Both the position numbers and the translations under genes were made by a program. The notes beneath the pieces are model-generated. The model did no database searches and was not told the DNA's origin. It worked only from the letters and a program-made list of their open reading frames with translations. Positions 17,897-25,098 of a DNA stretch of 64,000 bases are shown here, in pieces. This stretch comes from CBDCYN01 sp965224205 (GTDB lineage: Bacteria > Planctomycetota > Phycisphaerae > Phycisphaerales > Phycisphaeraceae): positions 1-64,000 of the forward strand of contig CBDCYN010000021.1 in NCBI GenBank assembly GCA_965224205.1, written 5' to 3'. How positions within the stretch are numbered: position 1 is the first letter of the stretch; every line of letters begins with the position of its first letter.

Positions 17897-19138
17897 ATGT
17901 CATGCTCCGCTTCATCGAACCGACCCCGGATCGTGATCCGCGGCGTCGGGTTGGTTAGCCCGCTAGGAAGTTCAGCGTGGTCGACGTTCTCTGCATTACT
18001 TAAAGGCAAAACGATCCATGACCGTGCCGACGGTTTGCCAAGAGATGTCAATCCCGTCGACCTGATACGCAGCCTCGGGGATGTGGCGACCGCTCAACAC
18101 GCCCCCACCGACCCCGCCGTCGACCTCGCCGAGTGCGCGGCCCGTGAGGCGCTGTTCATGGCCGGTATCGAGCCAGGCGATGCCACATGCTACTTAGGGA
18201 CGAGTAAAGGCGCCGTCTCGGCATTGGATCATGCCCTCTACCAGCACGGCGGCGGCCACAATGGGCGGCTAAGGCAACACGCTTCTTCTTCAACCCCACG
18301 CCCCCTAACCGACGCGGCACTGGCCGTGGCGTTGGGCCCGCACGGCTACCTCACCCACCGGCTGCGTGAACGCCTCGAATGCACGATCCGGCTACACACC
18401 GTCGCGGCCTGTGCGTCGAGCCTGACCGCGCTTCACCAGGCCCGGGTGGCGCTGACCCATCCCTCGCGATCGTCTCCGACACGGCTGCTCGTCGTGACCT
18501 GCGAGGCATCGCTTCTGCCGGTATTCATCCACAGCTACAGACGGCTGGGGGTCCTGGCTCCGCTGCGGACCGATGCCTACCGGTGTGCCCCTCTAGATCA
18601 AAACCGAAGCGGCTTCACGCTCGCTCAGCTCGGTGCCGCGGTGGTGCTCGAACGTGTGGATCAAGTCGAACCCGGTCAGATCGAGCTCGTCGATACCGCG
18701 ATCGCTACGGAATCGCACGACCTCATCCGCGCCGCCCCGGGCATGCCGGGGTTGAAGCATGTTGCTCAGCAGCTGATCTCTTCACGGAAGATCGACCTGA
18801 TCCACCCTCACGCGACCGGCACCGTTGACCACGATCCGCAGGAATTGGCTGTTTATAGCCCGCTGATCACCGACACCGCCGATGTTTATGCTTCCAAAGG
18901 TGCACTGGGCCACGGGCTGGGAGCGTCTGGCCTTGTGTCGCTGGTGATCGCCTCGTTATGTGCCCAAACGAACCGCCGGCCACCGATGCCTTGGCTCACA
19001 GACCCGATCAATCTTGGCCCCACACGTATAGAATTGGACGCGGCAGATAGAGGAAAAGAACTGCGGTCGCACGCCGTGTTCGCTAGCGGATTCGGCGGTC
19101 ACGTCGCTGGAGCGGTCATCGCACGGCAGGCCGACTGA
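17897..19138 (+). CDS. beta-ketoacyl synthase-like protein
   Basis: 413 residues, the normal length for FabF-type condensing enzymes. The catalytic triad can be placed: C172 in AACASS, H305 in HPHATGT, and H339 in KGALGHGLGASG with K334. So the protein should be able to condense acyl chains or decarboxylate. The overall sequence is diverged, and there is no acyl carrier protein, ketoreductase or malonyl transferase next to it, unlike a fatty acid operon. It may be a specialised KAS in a secondary or storage-lipid pathway; that is inference. It converges on the nitroreductase gene. Confidence 0.75.
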   Translation: MSCSASSNRPRIVIRGVGLVSPLGSSAWSTFSALLKGKTIHDRADGLPRDVNPVDLIRSLGDVATAQHAPTDPAVDLAECAAREALFMAGIEPGDATCYLGTSKGAVSALDHALYQHGGGHNGRLRQHASSSTPRPLTDAALAVALGPHGYLTHRLRERLECTIRLHTVAACASSLTALHQARVALTHPSRSSPTRLLVVTCEASLLPVFIHSYRRLGVLAPLRTDAYRCAPLDQNRSGFTLAQLGAAVVLERVDQVEPGQIELVDTAIATESHDLIRAAPGMPGLKHVAQQLISSRKIDLIHPHATGTVDHDPQELAVYSPLITDTADVYASKGALGHGLGASGLVSLVIASLCAQTNRRPPMPWLTDPINLGPTRIELDAADRGKELRSHAVFASGFGGHVAGAVIARQAD

Positions 19139-19170
19139 GTACCGAATCATTCGCTTGCGGGTTTGATTAT

Positions 19171-19272
19171 ACGCATCGCGTATCAAAATACCGCGTCGGT
19201 GATACGTTTGACTTCGGGAATATCCTTGCCGCGTGCACGAGTCATGCCGTATTTTCATCCGGGATCGGTATA
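19171..19272 (+). repeat. dispersed ~100-bp intergenic repeat, copy B
   Basis: One of the two best-matching copies with C: ACGCATCGCGTATC, then CGCGTCGGTGAT, TTGCCGCGTGCACGAG and TTTCATCCGGGATCGGTAT. It fills most of the 144-base convergent gap between the ketoacyl synthase and nitroreductase genes. Confidence 0.75.
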
Positions 19273-19282
19273 ACAACTCAGG

Positions 19283-19987
19283 TCACGACCGGTTGACGTG
19301 CAGAAGCCGGTCTAAGGACAAGCGAGATTTGGTCAATGGGCCGTCCGCGGCGTAGCCGACCGGCACGACCAGGCAGACGATAAACCGGCTGGGGATCTTT
19401 AACGCCCGCCGCACCCGGATCTCATCGAATCCCTCCATCGGGCAGGTCGCCAGCCCCGCCGCTTGGGCCGCGAGCATGAAGGTCATGGCGCTGAGCATCG
19501 CCTGCTTGGCCAGCCAGTAACGCTTGTGAACCGCAGGGATGCTGGGCGTGGGCGCGAAGATGCGCATCACCGGTGCCGCGACCAGTTTCATGAGCCACCC
19601 TACACCGACCGGGCCTTGGCCAAAGGCCAGCCCCACGTACTTGCGCACCCGTTTCTCGTAGGCGTCGTCGACCGCACCGGCCTGCCGATCCGCCTCGAGC
19701 ACCGCGTCGAGGTGGTGCTTGGCCACGTCCCGGTCCGCGGCGAACACGACCGTGGCGGGGGCTTCGAGGATCTGCTTCTGGTTCAGACACGCCTGACACA
19801 GCGCCGGCCGCAGGTGCGGATCGGTCACGAGCACAAAGTGTGTCGGCTGGAGGTTGTACCCGCTGGGCGCCCACCGGGTGGTATCGAGCAGGTCGTGGAG
19901 CAAGCTGTCCGGCACCGGGTCGGGTTTGAACGCACGTGTTGCCCGCCGTGCCCGCACGAGTTTCTGAAATTCGTCCCAAGCGGTCAT
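19283..19987 (-). CDS. nitroreductase-family flavoprotein
   Basis: 234 residues. The N-terminal RRATRAFKPDPVP and RWAPSGYNLQPTHFVLV are the FMN-binding segments of the nitroreductase fold, and the C-terminal part has GLATCPMEGFDE. These proteins are FMN-dependent NAD(P)H oxidoreductases acting on nitro compounds, quinones or enones. No substrate can be named. The aldo/keto reductase gene lies 39 bases upstream on the same strand, suggesting a two-gene reductase operon. Confidence 0.85.
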   Translation of the reverse strand: MTAWDEFQKLVRARRATRAFKPDPVPDSLLHDLLDTTRWAPSGYNLQPTHFVLVTDPHLRPALCQACLNQKQILEAPATVVFAADRDVAKHHLDAVLEADRQAGAVDDAYEKRVRKYVGLAFGQGPVGVGWLMKLVAAPVMRIFAPTPSIPAVHKRYWLAKQAMLSAMTFMLAAQAAGLATCPMEGFDEIRVRRALKIPSRFIVCLVVPVGYAADGPLTKSRLSLDRLLHVNRS

Positions 19988-20026
19988 ATTGAGATCGGCC
20001 TCATGTTTAATCGGGCCTATCGCGGA

Positions 20027-21019
20027 TCAGTACGGGCCACGGATGTGGCGGGCCACACGGTCGCTGTAGAAACGATCGAGGATCGCGTGCAGGTCCGCGT
20101 CGAGGGGGGGTAGCTCACTGGCCGCGGCGTTCGACTCGGCTTGCTGGGCGGAACTCGCCCCCGGGATCACCACGCTCACCGCGTCAAAATCCAGGACCCA
20201 CCGCAGGGCCATCTGCGCCATCGTCATCTCCTGCGGCACCCACGAGACGAGCTCGTTGACCAGCTCCAAACCTTTGTCGAACTCGACGCCCGAGAACGTC
20301 TCACCGACGTTGAACCGCTGGCCGTCTCGGTTGAAGCTGCGGTGGTCGTTGTCCGCGAACGTGGTCTGCTTCGAGTACTTGCCCGCCAGCAACCCGCTAG
20401 CCAGGGGCAGCCGCACGATCAGTGCCACGTTCTTGGCCTTGGCTTCGTCAAAAATAGCCGTGATCGGCTTCTGGCGGAAGATATTGAAGATGATCTGAAG
20501 CGACGTTAACCCCTCTTGTTGGAGGCACACTTGCGCCTCGTCCATGGTCTCGACACTGGCCCCAAATCGCAGGATCTTGCCCTTGTCTTTGAGCCTGCGC
20601 AGCCAATCGAACACGTCACCCTGTTGGTAGTAATTCATCGGGATGCTGTGCAGCTGGGTAAGGTCGAGGGCCTCGACCCCCAAACGGCGCAGCGACGCTT
20701 CGGTGTGCCGCTCGAACACGTCAAACGAGAAATTCTCAGGCCAACCGGGATCCGGGAACCGCCCGACCTTGGACGCCACGAACAAATCTTCGGATCGTTC
20801 TTTAAGAAACCGCCCCACGAACTGCTCGCTGCGGCCGGTCCCGTAAACATCGGCGGTATCGATGAAGGTCACGCCCTGGTCGACTGCGGTGTGGAGCACA
20901 CCCATCGCGGTCTCATCGCTGATCGGCCCCCAGCAGTCGCCGCCCAGCTGCCACGTCCCCAGCCCGACCTCGGATACCTTCACCCCGTCGCTGCCAAATG
21001 ATCTCGTGTTCATACCCAA
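20027..21019 (-). CDS. aldo/keto reductase
   Basis: 330 residues. The AKR catalytic set is readable: FIDTADVYG with the catalytic Tyr and Asp, then VASKVGR with the Lys, then the LHSI segment with the His. An NADPH-binding C-terminal region follows (VVIPGASSAQQAESNAAA). The protein belongs to the broad AKR group of general-stress and sugar oxidoreductases. Its substrate is unknown. It precedes the nitroreductase on the same strand. Confidence 0.88.
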   Translation of the reverse strand: MGMNTRSFGSDGVKVSEVGLGTWQLGGDCWGPISDETAMGVLHTAVDQGVTFIDTADVYGTGRSEQFVGRFLKERSEDLFVASKVGRFPDPGWPENFSFDVFERHTEASLRRLGVEALDLTQLHSIPMNYYQQGDVFDWLRRLKDKGKILRFGASVETMDEAQVCLQQEGLTSLQIIFNIFRQKPITAIFDEAKAKNVALIVRLPLASGLLAGKYSKQTTFADNDHRSFNRDGQRFNVGETFSGVEFDKGLELVNELVSWVPQEMTMAQMALRWVLDFDAVSVVIPGASSAQQAESNAAASELPPLDADLHAILDRFYSDRVARHIRGPY

Positions 21020-21097
21020 CGTTCATACCAATACCCTCCGCGGGGTTCAACTTCGGGGTGTGTGGAGTTGTGAAACCTAAACGCGGCTTCAGCGGGT

Positions 21098-21125
21098 CAC
21101 GACCGTGAGGCGGCGGGTTTCCCGC
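21098..21125. repeat. weak copy of short repeat (R5) with hairpin
   Basis: CACGACCGTGAGGCGGCGGG resembles the AGCCGCGACCGTGAG family, but only in part. It overlaps a short hairpin (GGCGGG-ttt-CCCGCC, 21111-21125) about 60 bases after the mrpG stop on the minus strand, so it may help end the mrp transcript. Confidence 0.35.
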
Positions 21126-21185
21126 CTTATCGAGGATCGGGTTGGAAGGGTCACCGGGATATGAAGCCAAGACCTAAAGTGAAGC

Positions 21186-21554
21186 TCAAACTGTCTTGTC
21201 TTCTTCCAGCTCGTCGCTGAGCGTGCCCTCCCAGATCGGGCAGTTGTCGAGATGGGCCGCCTTGGATAGCAGGTGCGCCCCGACCGGGTTGGCCACGAAC
21301 TGGAACAGGATCACCAGCACGATCTTCGTGCAGATCGCGATGGCGCTGGCGTCTTGATGGGCCGGCAAGGTGAACAGCGCCGCCAGCAGCATCCCGCTGA
21401 TCCCCAGCGTCACGCCCTTGGTCGCCGCGTGCATCCGGTGGTACATGTCCGGCAGCTTCAGCAGCCCCACCGCCCCGACCGTCATGAAGAACAAGCCGAA
21501 GACCAGGAAGAAAAACGTGACCAGGTCGAACACGAGTTGAAAATTTTCGCTCAT
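21186..21554 (-). CDS. mrpG: Na+/H+ antiporter subunit MrpG
   Basis: Last gene of the mrp operon. The frame extends upstream to a TTG at 21599, but the ATG at 21554 (MSENFQLVFDL) begins at the usual point and is preferred (122 residues). Three hydrophobic segments are seen. The motif FFMTVGAVGLLKLPDMYHRMHAATKG is the conserved MnhG/PhaG signature. It forms part of the hetero-oligomeric Mrp complex in the inner membrane. Confidence 0.9.
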   Translation of the reverse strand: MSENFQLVFDLVTFFFLVFGLFFMTVGAVGLLKLPDMYHRMHAATKGVTLGISGMLLAALFTLPAHQDASAIAICTKIVLVILFQFVANPVGAHLLSKAAHLDNCPIWEGTLSDELEEDKTV

Positions 21555-21599
21555 CGGTGTGGCTTCTGGTTCGTGGTGATTTCTATGCGACCCACGCAA

Positions 21600-21971
21600 T
21601 TATTCTTGAGGCTTCGTAGCCTCGCCAACGGTTCTCTCAGCCCTCTTCTTGGTCATATGCGGGCGGCCGATGTACTGAGCAATGGCCACCGTCCCGGCAA
21701 ACCCTAATAGGGACAGCACCAATATCCCGTCGAAATACACCAGCGTCCCCTGGCGGATCGAAAGCAGGATCACCAGCCCGATCAGCTGGATCGCGATCGT
21801 GTCCACCGCCAGCGCCCGGTCGGCCACGTGCGGGCCGCGTAGCAGCCGGTAGATCCCCCCCAGCATGCCGGCGATGATCAGCACGATCCCGACCTCCGCG
21901 GTGACCACCACCAGCTGGCTGTGCCATGTCTCACCGGCGACCGCCAGTGTCGCGCCCATTAGTGCGGCCAT
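21600..21971 (-). CDS. mrpF: Na+/H+ antiporter subunit MrpF
   Basis: 123 residues, somewhat longer than most MrpF proteins because of both termini. Three hydrophobic segments are visible, with the signature RLLRGPHVADRALAVDTIA. The start overlaps the end of mrpE by 13 bases, which suggests translational coupling. It is small, and its role in the complex is structural as far as is known. Confidence 0.88.
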   Translation of the reverse strand: MAALMGATLAVAGETWHSQLVVVTAEVGIVLIIAGMLGGIYRLLRGPHVADRALAVDTIAIQLIGLVILLSIRQGTLVYFDGILVLSLLGFAGTVAIAQYIGRPHMTKKRAERTVGEATKPQE

Positions 21972-22441
21972 GAGAACAGCTCCTTGATCAGCCGGTCGCG
22001 CAGCTCGTCGATCTCCGCGACCGCCGCGTCACGGTCTTTAGCATACATGCAGTGCAGGTACAGGTACCGGTTGTCGTCTGATATATCCACCGACAGCGTC
22101 CCGGGGGTGAGCGTGATCGCGTTGGCCAGGCAGGTCAGCTGCACGTCGGAGAGCCCCTCGACAGAGTAACGGATAAACCGCGGGGTCATGTTGTATTTCG
22201 GCGTGAGGATCTCCCAGGCGACCTGCATGTTGGCCTTGATCAAGATCCTTACGAAGTAGACCGCAAACGATAGCAGCTCCCAACCCTTGGTCCCGTACCC
22301 CTGTCCCTGCATCGTGCGGCTGACGATCCCCAGCAGCAGGTACCCCAGCACCAGACCGGCGATCAGGCTGTAGACGTCGAACGCCTCCCACATCAGCATC
22401 CACAGCAGCGCCAGGAAAATATTCAGAAGCAGCAGGTTCAT
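21959..22441 (-). CDS. mrpE: Na+/H+ antiporter subunit MrpE
   Basis: 160 residues. Two N-terminal hydrophobic segments are followed by a soluble part with TPRFIRYSVEGLSDVQLTCLANAITLTPGTLSVDI, the conserved MnhE core. It overlaps mrpD by 4 bases and mrpF by 13, so the cluster reads as one coupled unit. Confidence 0.9.
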   Translation of the reverse strand: MNLLLLNIFLALLWMLMWEAFDVYSLIAGLVLGYLLLGIVSRTMQGQGYGTKGWELLSFAVYFVRILIKANMQVAWEILTPKYNMTPRFIRYSVEGLSDVQLTCLANAITLTPGTLSVDISDDNRYLYLHCMYAKDRDAAVAEIDELRDRLIKELFSWPH

Positions 22442-24099
22442 CGGCGGGCCTCCGCGCGTGCCATCGATGTCGGATCAGGTTGTGTCACGCCCGCGTGGGC
22501 ATGGGCTGGATCATCCGGGTTCGGGGACGGCAGCGCCCCTTCGCCCATGACCGCGACCACGTAAGGCCGTGGGTTGACCAGTATCTCCGCGGCGCGGCGG
22601 GACGCCTTGAGATAGATCGGTGCCCCCAAACCCATCGTCAGTGCCATCACCACCAAGATCGTCACCGCGGCCAGCCCCCCGACCGTCTGTGGTTGACGAT
22701 CAGGCTGCGTCACGTGCAGGCCCTGGGCCGGGGACCAGAACCCGTAGCTCCAGATCTTGAGCATGGATAGCAGCGTCAACAAACTCGTGGCGATCGCGAA
22801 CCCGGTTAGCCAGTACCACTGCTGATTGAACCCTTCTTTAATCAAGATCCACTTGCCGAAGAACCCCGACAGGGGCGGCAACCCCGCCAGCGACAGCGCC
22901 GCGATCAGGAACAGCGTCGCCAGCCACGGGGCGCGCTTGAGCAGCCCACCGATCTTCTCTAGATCATCACTACCGGCGTGCTCGATCATCAACCCCCCGC
23001 ACAGGAACAAACAGCACTTGACCACCATATTGTGGACGATAAAGAAGATCGCACCCGCCACGGCCAGCTCTTTGCTCGCCGTCATCTCGCCGTGGGTCAG
23101 ACCCGCCACAGCGGTCATCCCCAAGCCGATCCCCATCAGCATGTACCCCACCTGGCTGATGATGTGGATCGACAAGATCCGCCGCACCGTGTGCATCGAC
23201 ACCGCCCCCAGCACGCCCACGAACATCGTCACCCCCGCCGAGACCAAGATCACCGGCGTGACGACCTGCGTCACCTCGGGGGCCGACCCGAACATCATCA
23301 CGAACACCCGGATCATCACATACGCCCCGACCTTGGTCAGAAGCCCCGCGAACAGACCCCCGATCGGGGCCGGCATCGTGTGGTACGTATCTGGCAGCCA
23401 ATACCACAGCGGGAAGATCGCCGTCTTGCCCCCGAATACCAGAAGCAGCATCGTGATCACCGGTACCGACGAGCTGGGCAGCTGCCCCGTCATCGCGATC
23501 CGGGTGATGTCGGCCATGTTCAGCGTGCCCAGCTGCCCGTACAGCAGCCCGGCACAGGTCACGAACATCATCGACCCGATCAGGTTCAAGATGACGTACT
23601 TGTACGCCTGGCGCATCTGTTCCCGGGTCGTGCCGATCACGAACATCGCGTACGAGGCCATGAGCATGATCTCGAACGCCACGAACAGGTTAAATAGATC
23701 CCCGGTGATAAAGCTCCACTGCACCCCCATTACCAACAAGTGGAACAGCGGATGGAAAAACCCCCCCGCCGCGTCCTTGTCCATCTGGCTGATGCAATAC
23801 ACGAACACCGCCAAACACACGACCGACGCGATCGCCAGCATCAGCGCTGCCAACGGGTCGACCGCGATCGTAATCCCAAACGGCGCCGGCCAATTGCCCA
23901 TCTGCGACACCAGGATCGTCGCCGGGCCCTGCGACCCACGACACACCGTGACCAACGCCGTAAACGCCAGCACACAATTGGTCAGCAGCGCCCCCAACCC
24001 CAACCAGCGCTGGGCCCGTGGCCGGTAATACGCCAACACCGTGGCGATCCCCGCGGCCATCGGCAGTATCACGAACAAGATGATCTGGTGCTGACTCAT
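22438..24099 (-). CDS. mrpD: Na+/H+ antiporter subunit MrpD
   Basis: 553 residues, a polytopic NuoM/N-like subunit with about 14 hydrophobic segments. The antiporter-like core is visible: a Glu in LFVAFEIMLM, and the Lys/His-containing stretch from GGKTAIFPLWYWLPDTYHTMPAPIGGLFAGLLTKVGAY. These polar residues form the proton path in this family. The Mrp complex exports Na+ in exchange for H+, supporting pH and salt tolerance. A gap of 167 bases separates it from mrpC; it holds an inverted repeat pair (24159-24229). Confidence 0.93.
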   Translation of the reverse strand: MSQHQIILFVILPMAAGIATVLAYYRPRAQRWLGLGALLTNCVLAFTALVTVCRGSQGPATILVSQMGNWPAPFGITIAVDPLAALMLAIASVVCLAVFVYCISQMDKDAAGGFFHPLFHLLVMGVQWSFITGDLFNLFVAFEIMLMASYAMFVIGTTREQMRQAYKYVILNLIGSMMFVTCAGLLYGQLGTLNMADITRIAMTGQLPSSSVPVITMLLLVFGGKTAIFPLWYWLPDTYHTMPAPIGGLFAGLLTKVGAYVMIRVFVMMFGSAPEVTQVVTPVILVSAGVTMFVGVLGAVSMHTVRRILSIHIISQVGYMLMGIGLGMTAVAGLTHGEMTASKELAVAGAIFFIVHNMVVKCCLFLCGGLMIEHAGSDDLEKIGGLLKRAPWLATLFLIAALSLAGLPPLSGFFGKWILIKEGFNQQWYWLTGFAIATSLLTLLSMLKIWSYGFWSPAQGLHVTQPDRQPQTVGGLAAVTILVVMALTMGLGAPIYLKASRRAAEILVNPRPYVVAVMGEGALPSPNPDDPAHAHAGVTQPDPTSMARAEARR

Positions 24100-24158
24100 G
24101 GGGTCTTTCTACTGATTCTTCTGCACGAACGTCCCGCAGTCGGACACGGTTCCACAGC

Positions 24159-24229
24159 GAGCCGCGACCGCGAGGGAGCGGGTTCTGATTTGACTTACGC
24201 AAGAACCCGCTGCGTCACGCTCGCGGCTC
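24159..24229. repeat. inverted pair of the short GC-rich repeat (R3/R4) within mrp operon
   Basis: R3 (24159-24186) and R4 (24202-24229) are two copies of the short family in opposite orientation, separated by 15 bases. Their arms pair over 28 positions with four mismatches. In the mrpC-mrpD transcript this would form a long hairpin between the two cistrons. It may stabilise, process or partly terminate the message. It could also be two independent insertions. Confidence 0.7.
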
Positions 24230-24266
24230 GTGGCGCGGTACCTTTTGTAAAACAGATCAACCAACA

Positions 24267-24611
24267 TCAGTGCCCCTCCTCCACCGCCAGGTCGCGCAGC
24301 TCCAACGTCCCCGCCTTGCGCCACGTAATCACCAGCAGCGTCAACAAAAACGCCTGGATCGCGAACCCGATCACGATCGCAGTCAGGATCAATGCCTGCG
24401 GCAACGGGTCCACGAGCAGGTCCAGATCCGCCGAGCCCAGCACCGGCGGCTGAAGCCCGATCGGCGACCGGCTCGTGGCGATGATTGCCAGGTTCGCCCC
24501 GTGCCCCAACAGGAACACGCCCATGCACACGCCCTTAAGCTCACGACCCAGCATCAGGTACGTCGAAGCGGCGAAGATCACGCCTACAACTATGGCTGCA
24601 AGGACACTCAT
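24267..24611 (-). CDS. mrpC: Na+/H+ antiporter subunit MrpC
   Basis: 114 residues, a NuoK-like subunit with three hydrophobic segments. The segments MLGRELKGVCMGVFLLGHGANLAII and PQALILTAIVIGFAIQAFLL match MnhC. It lies 49 bases after mrpB. Together with MrpA and MrpD it forms the membrane core of the antiporter. Confidence 0.92.
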   Translation of the reverse strand: MSVLAAIVVGVIFAASTYLMLGRELKGVCMGVFLLGHGANLAIIATSRSPIGLQPPVLGSADLDLLVDPLPQALILTAIVIGFAIQAFLLTLLVITWRKAGTLELRDLAVEEGH

Positions 24612-24660
24612 CGCGTTAACAGGTCTCCGTTCATCGCACGATCAATCCAGTCACAACGCA

Positions 24661-25098
24661 TCACGGCTCCAACTCCCGCGAAAGCGCGTCGATCATCCCC
24701 ACGACCACGCCGGTCACCACCAAGAACACGCCGAAGTCGAACGCCATCACCGTCGCCCACTCGAATTCAACGTCCTGGCCCTGTGCCGCCGGCAGCGGTA
24801 TATACCCGTGACCGGAGGTAAACAGCGGCAGGTCGAAAAACGTCGCCGCCAGCCCCGTAAGCATCGCCATCAGCAGCCCCACCGCGATGAACGCCCGCTC
24901 CGGGTACGGCAGCATCCGCCGCAGGCTGTCCCCGCCCTCGCTCATCCGGTGCACGATCAACGCCACCGCCGCCACCAGCCCCGCCACGAACCCACCCCCC
25001 GGGGTCTGATGCCCCTTGAAGTACACGAACATCGCGAAGATCAGGCTCAGCGGCACCAGCAGCTTCGACGCCGTTCGTAATATCACCGTCCGCATCAT
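24661..25098 (-). CDS. mrpB: Na+/H+ antiporter subunit MrpB
   Basis: 145 residues with four hydrophobic segments. The core FKGHQTPGGGFVAGLVAAVALI is the MnhB signature. The start overlaps the mrpA stop in an ATGA arrangement, so the two genes are translationally coupled. Confidence 0.92.
   Translation of the reverse strand: MMRTVILRTASKLLVPLSLIFAMFVYFKGHQTPGGGFVAGLVAAVALIVHRMSEGGDSLRRMLPYPERAFIAVGLLMAMLTGLAATFFDLPLFTSGHGYIPLPAAQGQDVEFEWATVMAFDFGVFLVVTGVVVGMIDALSRELEP

Noticed and set aside
22826..24028. Long plus-strand open frame (400 codons) within the mrp operon
   Set aside because: It is antisense to mrpD, which has clear family motifs. The frame's composition (Ile/Thr/Pro-rich, no motif) is that of a shadow in GC-rich DNA.
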